Of a stretch of 26,390 nucleotides of DNA, positions 20,166 through 26,390 are shown one piece after another. The translations under genes were made by a program, and so were the position numbers. Source of the stretch: a virus; IMG/VR virus record IMGVR_UViG_3300017951_000101, positions 1-26,390 of that record; one strand, given 5' to 3'. Under the pieces are notes generated by a model that made no database searches, had not been told where the DNA came from, and saw only the letters and a list, made by a program, of their open reading frames with translations. Every line of letters begins with the position of its first letter. The stretch's first letter is position 1.

Positions 20166-22975
20166 TCCTGTGTTGCCCTCTTCAGCTCTCGTGCAAACTT
20201 AGGATCTTCTGCCTGTAGTCTTTCCAACCTACCACTAGACTCTAGCTTCTTGTAGATTCTAGCCCGGCTTGACTTAGGCAAGCTTCTGATTGTTTCTTTT
20301 GCATCTTCGCTATACAAAGTACCTTCAGACACAGCAAGCGATTCACCTATTCCTGTAACAGCTCCTGTAGGCTGGGTGTACGCTACTTCGGCTCCCCGCA
20401 CTGGCACGCTTTCCAGAGTCTTTTGTGCCATTTCATCAATCTGACTAACGCCTTCACGAATAGCTTGCTGACCTTTAGTCTGCTTAGCAATCAACCTCTG
20501 TCCTACTTCTGTAGCTAACAAGCGTGCACCAACGAAACCTGTCGCAAGACTGCTCCCAAAAGCTTGAGCACCTTCTACAATTCCCATTTGCCTACCAGCA
20601 AAGATAGACGCTTGGCCTATTAACGCCGTGTTGAAAAGACTTTCAAAAACAGAAGCGTCAAAGCTACTTGGCATAAGTCTTTTAAGCGCCTCTGTTTCGT
20701 TTTTGGCACGTATTCTTTGTTTTTCTAGGTCTGCTAAATTTATTTTGAAGTCTCTTTGTGCTTGTGCAATACGTTCCTGCAAATCTTGTCTAGAAGCAAC
20801 TGACGTTCCTTCAACTTGAGCCTGTCTTTTTAGTTCTCTAATTTTTTGCGTATGCGCTATTGTTAAATCACGCTTAGCTTGCTTTAAAGATTCTTGAAGC
20901 TTAGTCTTATCAGCCTCTGCTTGCAGTTTAATCTCCTCTAAATCTTTGTTAGCTTTTGCAAGTATGTTTTTATTGTTTTGCTCGTTAAGTTTAGCCAACG
21001 TCTGAGCTGTTTTCTGAAACCTTCCTTGTGCCCTAGCGGCAAACCTTGGACTATAACTTTTAACAGCCTCTAACCACTCCTTGGCCGTATAAGCCCCAGA
21101 AGCGGCGTTTCCACCAGAGGCTCTTGCAGTAGCGCTGTCTGCTATGGATTTAACACTCCAAGCAAACCTGTCTGCCTCTAGTTCAGCAATTTGGTTTGGC
21201 TTTAGTCCAGACTCAAGTAGAGTATCTATTTCTGCCTGCACTTCTCTAGCAAATTGTTGACTTGTGGAAGAATTTTGGGATAGGTTGTTAATAGCTCGGG
21301 CGACGTTAGACCTTATCTGAATCAGATCCCGACCACTGATAACACCATCCACGGATCTTAGCTCAAGCTCACTTGCTAAATAGTTTTTAATTTTAGTGGG
21401 GAAAGCACCGCTGTCCAAAAGCGCTAATTCAGGATATTCTTTTTGTACCCGAGAAACCATAGCGTCTAAGGCGTTTGGGTTTACTTTATATTCTAAATCG
21501 TTAACAGTCGTAAAACCATGCTTTTTCCAAAGCCTGTCTAAGTGACGTAATGCCGCCTGTGGGTCCATAGATCCAAGCGCCAAGATTTCTTCTTCCGGGG
21601 CACCGGGAGGCGCAGACGCCCTTAAAGTTTGTCCTCTAAATGAAGCGTTCGCAACCGATACCGCTTCATCAGCATCTTTTACTTTAAGAGCTTCTCTTAC
21701 TGCTTTGTCTTCTTCAGCTTGCTGTAGAATAGCTAATTTTTCTCTTGCTTTTCTCTGGCCGATCTTACTCGTAGCTTCTTCAAACTCTATGTTTGCCGCT
21801 GAAATTCTATCTTCAAGTTCTTGTGCTACTTGCTCTTTGTTTTCTGTGCTTTCTCTTCCAATTATTCGTTTAGCTCTCTCCAGCTCTTTTGCGGCGTCTG
21901 CTATGATTCGATCGTTTTCCTCTTTTACCATAGTAGGAGTAAGCGCTCTTCCGGCAACTTTCCTAGCTTGTTGTTCGGTCAGGGTTTTACCGCCATAAGC
22001 TTTACTAACAACTGATCTGTAGACGCTACCAGCAAGACCATCAGTAAACATCAAGTTTAAAAAGTCTTTTCCTTTTCCTAACTGTTGGGCCATTCTGTTT
22101 TCTGTAGCCCCATCATATGCCTTTTTAGCGCCAGCAAATACAAAAGGAACAGCCGCAGACACGCCTGCTGTAACTGCCGCATTCTGTACTTTTTCTTCTA
22201 AGTTCTGGCCTTCAAAACCAATTACAGCACCTTCTGTGGCGGCTACACCAGCTAACGCTTTAGTAGGACCTACTTTTGAAAGCGTCGAAGCAACCGGGGC
22301 TGACAACGAAGCTGTAGGAACACCAAAGACGGCTTGCTTAGGTGCTCCCGCAACAGCAGGCAATGCTGATTCTCCCCTAGAAAGTGCTTTAGCAAGTTCT
22401 AGAGATTCGTCACTTCTTGCGGCAAACTGACCACCTAAAGTTGCGGCAACGTCGTCAGCGGCTTGCGCCCCGGTAGAAACATTACGCATTCTGGCGGCTT
22501 GTGCAAGGGCTTGACCACCCGCTAAAGATGCCGGAGACAATATACTACCTGCAATGTTGGACGTTATTGCAAGGCCGGGCCTTTCTTCTTGGAATCTAGC
22601 CGACTGCGCTTCTAAGCCCCCTAGCATTTCCTTTTGAATTTGTCCAATCGACTTGCCTTTTGCGAGGTCTGGCTGTAAAGCTTTAAAAGCGGTAGCCGCA
22701 ATATAAGCCCCTATTTCTTCGCCTTTGTTTAACCAAAGTCCGTCGATAAAAGAACGAGCAACCATTTCAACATCACCCGGCTGTAGATTACCTGACTCTA
22801 CTTTTTCTACCGTTGCTTGCATGTTTTCAGCAACAAGCTGTTCCTGCTTTTCTTGTGGTGAAAGGCGTAAATAGTCTGATTCTCTAGGAAAAGCCACTCC
22901 GGACAAAAGAGCGGCAACTTCTGGATCAATGTCTTCTGGAAGATCTTCCCCAGTGTGTCTATGTTTCAAAGCCAT
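20162..22975 (-). CDS. Large internal virion / ejection-type protein (937 aa)
   Basis: The ATG at 22975 follows AAAGAGATAAAAT. The 937-aa protein starts MALKHRHTGEDLPEDIDPEV and has Ala/Gly-rich helical segments, including a semi-hydrophobic stretch around residues 255-280 ('VSAAVPFVFAGAKKAY'). Two long coiled-coil regions run roughly at residues 360-440 and 655-765 (heptads rich in Lys, Glu, Gln, Ala). It is the largest protein in the window and ends the operon of the two smaller virion-type proteins. T7-like and P22-like phages have three such helical, DNA-tunnel-forming proteins, and this fits the largest of them. I see no lysozyme or transglycosylase motif, unlike T7 gp16. The exact role is inferred from size, composition and order. 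Confidence 0.7.
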   Translation of the reverse strand: MALKHRHTGEDLPEDIDPEVAALLSGVAFPRESDYLRLSPQEKQEQLVAENMQATVEKVESGNLQPGDVEMVARSFIDGLWLNKGEEIGAYIAATAFKALQPDLAKGKSIGQIQKEMLGGLEAQSARFQEERPGLAITSNIAGSILSPASLAGGQALAQAARMRNVSTGAQAADDVAATLGGQFAARSDESLELAKALSRGESALPAVAGAPKQAVFGVPTASLSAPVASTLSKVGPTKALAGVAATEGAVIGFEGQNLEEKVQNAAVTAGVSAAVPFVFAGAKKAYDGATENRMAQQLGKGKDFLNLMFTDGLAGSVYRSVVSKAYGGKTLTEQQARKVAGRALTPTMVKEENDRIIADAAKELERAKRIIGRESTENKEQVAQELEDRISAANIEFEEATSKIGQRKAREKLAILQQAEEDKAVREALKVKDADEAVSVANASFRGQTLRASAPPGAPEEEILALGSMDPQAALRHLDRLWKKHGFTTVNDLEYKVNPNALDAMVSRVQKEYPELALLDSGAFPTKIKNYLASELELRSVDGVISGRDLIQIRSNVARAINNLSQNSSTSQQFAREVQAEIDTLLESGLKPNQIAELEADRFAWSVKSIADSATARASGGNAASGAYTAKEWLEAVKSYSPRFAARAQGRFQKTAQTLAKLNEQNNKNILAKANKDLEEIKLQAEADKTKLQESLKQAKRDLTIAHTQKIRELKRQAQVEGTSVASRQDLQERIAQAQRDFKINLADLEKQRIRAKNETEALKRLMPSSFDASVFESLFNTALIGQASIFAGRQMGIVEGAQAFGSSLATGFVGARLLATEVGQRLIAKQTKGQQAIREGVSQIDEMAQKTLESVPVRGAEVAYTQPTGAVTGIGESLAVSEGTLYSEDAKETIRSLPKSSRARIYKKLESSGRLERLQAEDPKFARELKRATQD

Positions 22976-22990
22976 ATTTTATCTCTTTAT

Positions 22991-24304
22991 TTATGGAGTT
23001 GTGGTTTCTTCGGGTTCTTGTACAAACCTAAACGCTAGCGGTCTTACACCGAATATTTTACCCATTTCTTCTGTTGCTCTAGCCCTCGACATCTCTCCAG
23101 ATTCTATTTTTTCAACGTATACGTCAAAGATATTTTGGTATTCAGCAACCCGGCTTGTGCTTCCTGCTGAAGACGGTGAAATACCTGCCTCCCTTTGGTC
23201 CATAAGGTATTTATCAAACAACAAAGCTCGGTCAGCCGCATAAGCTTGTGCCGCCGCTGATACTCTTAAGTAAGCCATTATTTGTTTGGGATTTGCGTCG
23301 TTATCCGGAAAGCCCCTACTAAAAATCTCGATGTCTGTATCAGAAGCTACTCCCGGAGGTAAAGAATTTACAATGTCGGTATTTATTTCGCGAATAGCCT
23401 GTATTTTTTGTTGCTCGTTTTTATCAGTAAGGCCCAACAACTTATATGTTGCTGTTTTTATACTACCAAAAACACCAGCCGCTCGGTCAGGATCTACCGC
23501 AAAATCCGCTAATAAGTCTAATGCTCTTTCATAACCATTACTGTTTTTCGTATAAATTTCGTTTGCTTCCTGTGCCGCCTCTTCAACTTTAGCAGATAAT
23601 TCTCCTAAACCTTGGTTTTCAGTTTGATCCAAGTCTCGCATATTTTGTACTAAAACTTGATTGTCAGGGCCTATTAAGAAAGCACCGTCAGGAAGTACTG
23701 TTGTTTTTTCAACCGGTTTGTTGTAGGCAACCTCTATAAAATTTCCTTTGTCATCTTTAACATAAACTTTTTGTCCCGAGCTTGTCGTAATAGGGTCTTG
23801 CTCTGGTTTTTTCAGTACTTGAGTGGGGTCGTCTCCAGACAATACTGTTGATCCTTTAGCTACAACAAGAGGGTCTTTGGGAGTAGTGTACGCCACCCTT
23901 TGCGCGTCAGTCATGTTTAAGACCCTTTGAATTTCTTGTTCAGGGTTTTCTGCCTGTCGTGCCTTATACAAAGCAGAGGCTTTAAGCTGGTCTCTTTGTC
24001 CTTGCACTAGATTGACTTCTCTTAGTCTAGCAATTTCGTCGTTTGCTTGTTTTGTATAGGCCGCCGCTTGAGCGTAGTCCCCATCTTCAGTCGCAAATTT
24101 TGAAAGCATCTGAAGCCTAGAAATAGTACCAGCCGGAGTGTCGCCTGCGGGAATGCCTGAAAGCATACCTGCTCTTTTTTCTTTCTTTGCCTTTTCTCGC
24201 ATCATTTGAGGAGAAGAACCGATCGCTTTTCCAGCGGTAAACAGCCCTTTACCAAAACTAGGGTTAGCCAGTCCGGCAATTACACTTTCACTTATTCTAG
24301 CCAT
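22991..24304 (-). CDS. Internal virion-type protein (437 aa)
   Basis: The 437-aa protein begins MARISESVIAGLANPSFGKG. Residues ~60-130 have helical repeats rich in Ala, Gln, Arg and Glu ('DYAQAAAYTKQANDEIARLR'), the middle (~155-215) is beta-like ('SGQKVYVKDDKGNFIEVAY'), and the C-terminal half is helical. There is no signal peptide or catalytic motif. It lies between the Gln-rich 267-aa protein and the 937-aa protein with close overlaps (TAATG at 24304), a three-gene arrangement like ejection-protein operons (T7 gp14-15-16, P22 gp7-20-16). A DNA-ejection or internal core role is inferred from this context. Confidence 0.68.
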   Translation of the reverse strand: MARISESVIAGLANPSFGKGLFTAGKAIGSSPQMMREKAKKEKRAGMLSGIPAGDTPAGTISRLQMLSKFATEDGDYAQAAAYTKQANDEIARLREVNLVQGQRDQLKASALYKARQAENPEQEIQRVLNMTDAQRVAYTTPKDPLVVAKGSTVLSGDDPTQVLKKPEQDPITTSSGQKVYVKDDKGNFIEVAYNKPVEKTTVLPDGAFLIGPDNQVLVQNMRDLDQTENQGLGELSAKVEEAAQEANEIYTKNSNGYERALDLLADFAVDPDRAAGVFGSIKTATYKLLGLTDKNEQQKIQAIREINTDIVNSLPPGVASDTDIEIFSRGFPDNDANPKQIMAYLRVSAAAQAYAADRALLFDKYLMDQREAGISPSSAGSTSRVAEYQNIFDVYVEKIESGEMSRARATEEMGKIFGVRPLAFRFVQEPEETTTP

Positions 24305-25107
24305 TAGTTACCACCTCCAAAAATACCGGCCAGCATCCCTGCCGCCGCTTCACCAAGCAGATTAGACCTTCCAAGGTTAGCCGCTAGGTCAGCATCGATA
24401 CCAGACATAGTAGACTCACCAAACAAACCAGCGCCGTACAGTTGCGCTTGCTGTTGCTGTGCCGCAGAAGTAAGACCCGGCTGTAACGCTTGTAGAAGCT
24501 GTTGTTGTGGCATATAGCCAAGACCCATGTACTGCTGTCCCAACTGAGCTTGTTGCGCCTGTTCACGCTGTGCTTGCTGTGTAGCGGTAAAGTAAGCTTG
24601 ATTCATCGCTTCTTGTTGCGCTTTGTTCATCTGGAAGTCTTCAGGAGCCATGCCGCCAAACATATTACTAGATACGCCTAAACGGCCTTGTGCCGCCATG
24701 CGCTCTTCGTTAGCAAGACGCTGGCGTTGCATTGGGTCTTGCATAGCTGATTCCATCTCACCAAAGATTTCTTGAGTCCTCTGAGCTGGATCAAGCATTG
24801 CTTGGTCAAAGAATCCTGTAGCTCCTCCAAACAACTGCTGTTGCATGGCCTGTTCTTCAGGGCTTATCGACATTGTAGTTTGGAAGGTGCCGTCAGGGCC
24901 CATAGAAGCTCCAAACTGACCTCCAGTAGCAGACGTTAGCGTGTACGGTGTAAACGCCGTCTGTTGCATCTGAAGGTCTGCTAGAGTGTCTGCGTATCCT
25001 CTCGCTTCCTCTCCTAGATCTCCTAAATCTTGATAGGCACCGCCCAAAAGGCCTAGGGCGGCGGCTCCTCCTATAAGATCACCGTATTTGTTCCACCATT
25101 CACCCAT
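24304..25107 (-). CDS. Gln/Ala/Gly-rich internal virion-type protein (267 aa)
   Basis: The ATG at 25107 follows CTAACGGAGCAGAACT. The N-terminus carries a small glycine-zipper-like hydrophobic segment (residues ~10-25, 'DLIGGAAALGLLGGAY'), and the C-terminus has a second ('GEAAAGMLAGIFGGGN'). Between them the protein is rich in Gln, Met and Ala ('QQAQLGQQYMGLGYMPQQQLLQ'). This pattern (two hydrophobic ends and a Gln-rich middle) is typical of small podovirus ejection proteins that enter the host envelope, such as T7 gp14. It is the first of the three ejection-type genes. The role is inferred. Confidence 0.72.
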   Translation of the reverse strand: MGEWWNKYGDLIGGAAALGLLGGAYQDLGDLGEEARGYADTLADLQMQQTAFTPYTLTSATGGQFGASMGPDGTFQTTMSISPEEQAMQQQLFGGATGFFDQAMLDPAQRTQEIFGEMESAMQDPMQRQRLANEERMAAQGRLGVSSNMFGGMAPEDFQMNKAQQEAMNQAYFTATQQAQREQAQQAQLGQQYMGLGYMPQQQLLQALQPGLTSAAQQQQAQLYGAGLFGESTMSGIDADLAANLGRSNLLGEAAAGMLAGIFGGGN

Positions 25108-25119
25108 AGTTCTGCTCCG

Positions 25120-26390
25120 TTAGAAAATCTTACCCATTAAGGCTAAGACATTTAATTCCTGTACTGAAAATTCTGATCCGTTTATTGTTGCTTCTAGACC
25201 GATACTTACAAGGTTGCCATAACCAGTCGTGTTCCCGTTTAGTCTAGAAATGTTTACACCTGTTGAAAACTTATTTACATTAAACTGTGAAGCACCTTCT
25301 GCATCAATATCGCTAGCGAAGTACGCTGGTTCTTGGCTAGTGCCTATTGTCAAAGATGTTGAGTTAAAAACATCTGAAAAATCATAAGCCCACTTTAAAG
25401 CTACTATTGCGTTATTAGCTCCGATGATTGTAGGCTTAATTTTCTTTAGTAGTTTTGTTCTCGATGTGTCGCCAAAGCTCAACCGAGGACTTAAATACTT
25501 AAACGTATAAGTAGCGTTATCATCTAGATAAGTGCCGTACTTACAAAGACCTTCGATTGTTCCTACTAACAAGTCACCGTCTTCTGTTTCAGTATAAGCA
25601 GTTCCTTGATAACTAGGCCAACGGGTAACTCTGTACGCTCCGTTTTCTAGTGTACCTCTTACGTCAAAACAATAGGTAAGCCGCTGTCCTGCAAAAGTAA
25701 GCAGGTAAAAGTTATTCTCTGGGCTGTACACTGTCCTAAACCCTGCTGACGGTATTGTTGTTCCTGCCGCTACTAAGGTTTTTTCTTGTTCTGTCGCCTC
25801 AATGATGTCTTTTGTAATGTTACCGCTAAGAATCTGTAGTGGCATTGAGCCTGACTGTATTGTTCTACCAAAGCTACGCAAACCGGAATCAGACAAAAAC
25901 AAAATGTCAGTACCTGTGTTTTGTACCGTGTTTCGGTCTACACAGCCCACGCCTGATATTGTGTCAGCCAAGACCATGCTCGTTGGAGACTCTGCTCCCT
26001 TGTATACCACAATGCTATGCTTACCAAAGATAATAAGGAGGCCGTTGTGCGCCGCTAGCGCTACAATTTCATCCCTACCATCAGGCCATACTTTAGAAAT
26101 GTCAATAAATCCTGATGAACCGCTAGTAAAGTTTTCACCAATAAGCAAATCAGACCAGTATACTCTAGACTTTTCTAGGTTTTCAAAATCAGCAACCCAC
26201 AGTCTACCGTAAGCCGCCACAGCTTCGTTACCGTGGACATTAGCAGTACCTCCGGCAGTCGCTAACGCACTGATTACTTGTACGTCGTTTGTGGCGTTGT
26301 CGTACACCAAGGGTTCATAGCCTCGCTGAAAGAAGTAGATCTTATTATTAAAAGATACGGCCTTCCAGTCATTGTCTGTGATTGTGTAAC
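25120..26390 (-). CDS. Beta-propeller-like tail protein (P22 gp10/T7 gp12 type), N-terminus outside window
   Basis: The frame stays open to the window edge on the minus strand (first full codon at 26388), so at least 422 aa are present and the start is missing. A TTG at 26310 would be a truncated start. Repeated beta motifs such as 'IYFFQRGYEPLVYD', 'GRLWVADFENLEKSRVYWSD', 'IVALAAHNGLLIIFGKHSIVVY', 'ILFLSDSGLRSFGR' and 'NNFYLLTFAGQRLTYCFD' fit a propeller with visible blade-like units. Similar proteins form the tail hub or DNA-stabilising adaptor in P22 (gp10) and nozzle in T7 (gp12). Position upstream of the ejection genes supports a tail tube/adaptor role. No enzymatic motif is seen. Confidence 0.6.
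   Translation of the reverse strand, partial: YTITDNDWKAVSFNNKIYFFQRGYEPLVYDNATNDVQVISALATAGGTANVHGNEAVAAYGRLWVADFENLEKSRVYWSDLLIGENFTSGSSGFIDISKVWPDGRDEIVALAAHNGLLIIFGKHSIVVYKGAESPTSMVLADTISGVGCVDRNTVQNTGTDILFLSDSGLRSFGRTIQSGSMPLQILSGNITKDIIEATEQEKTLVAAGTTIPSAGFRTVYSPENNFYLLTFAGQRLTYCFDVRGTLENGAYRVTRWPSYQGTAYTETEDGDLLVGTIEGLCKYGTYLDDNATYTFKYLSPRLSFGDTSRTKLLKKIKPTIIGANNAIVALKWAYDFSDVFNSTSLTIGTSQEPAYFASDIDAEGASQFNVNKFSTGVNISRLNGNTTGYGNLVSIGLEATINGSEFSVQELNVLALMGKIF

Noticed and set aside
1-26390. Integrase, repressor, CRISPR array, insertion sequences, tRNA genes
   Set aside because: No supporting motifs or repeats seen. The only dense repeats are the DnaA boxes, whose spacing and orientation do not fit CRISPR.

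Overview
The window is about two thirds of a podovirus-type tailed phage genome, probably a lytic phage of a marine Gram-negative bacterium. Evidence for this: a podovirus-style portal (659 aa) and terminase; a T7-like replication set (gp2.5-like SSB, gp4-like primase-helicase, family A DNA polymerase, endonuclease I); a monomeric B12-dependent (class II) ribonucleotide reductase; and no integrase, repressor, tRNA or rRNA. The gene set resembles the marine 'cobavirus' podoviruses of Rhodobacteraceae, which also carry a class II RNR, but that placement is inference. No phage RNA polymerase is visible, and several sigma70-like promoters are, so the host polymerase probably does the transcription.

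Layout. (1) 1-8083, minus strand: a late block read leftward from a strong promoter at 8110-8138. In transcription order it holds an AT-hook protein (candidate small terminase), an M15 peptidase lysin, a small structural-type protein, TerL, the portal, a collagen-like fibre, and two large Thr/Gly/Asn-rich tail or surface proteins; the last runs off the left edge. (2) 8084-8783, about 700 bp without genes, at the divergence of the two transcription directions. It contains the most unusual feature: nine perfect DnaA boxes (TTATCCACA) plus three near-perfect ones within 181 bp, largely on an 11-bp register, bounded by an exact 20-bp direct repeat and next to an AT-rich stretch and a C-rich tract. 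This looks like a bacterial-type origin or a host DnaA-binding array. (3) 8784-12467, plus strand: an early block of small, tightly overlapping genes, mostly unknown, including a Cys-rich GP88-like protein, a tiny one-helix membrane protein, a zinc-ribbon protein and a lipoprotein. (4) 12440-19980, plus strand: the replication and nucleotide module. Its own promoter precedes SSB, followed by primase-helicase, PolA, an Hjc-like nuclease, a RecB/Cas4-like exonuclease and endonuclease I. A second internal promoter precedes a 57-aa protein, a DUF3310 protein and the RNR. A clear rho-independent terminator follows the RNR. (5) 20162-26390, minus strand: three large probable internal/ejection proteins and a beta-propeller-like tail protein cut by the right edge. 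They converge on the replication genes.

The minus-strand genes at both window edges suggest that the window was cut from a circular or circularly permuted map. The missing part (scaffold, capsid, tail tube) would then lie between position 26390 and position 1.

How the parts work together: host polymerase would fire divergently from the 8.1-8.75 kb hub. Rightward products would take over host functions, copy DNA and make dNTPs using host-supplied adenosylcobalamin. Leftward products would package DNA, build the tail and lyse the cell. The DnaA-box array suggests that host DnaA binds this hub, either to start phage replication, to regulate the divergent promoters, or to be titrated away from the host chromosome.
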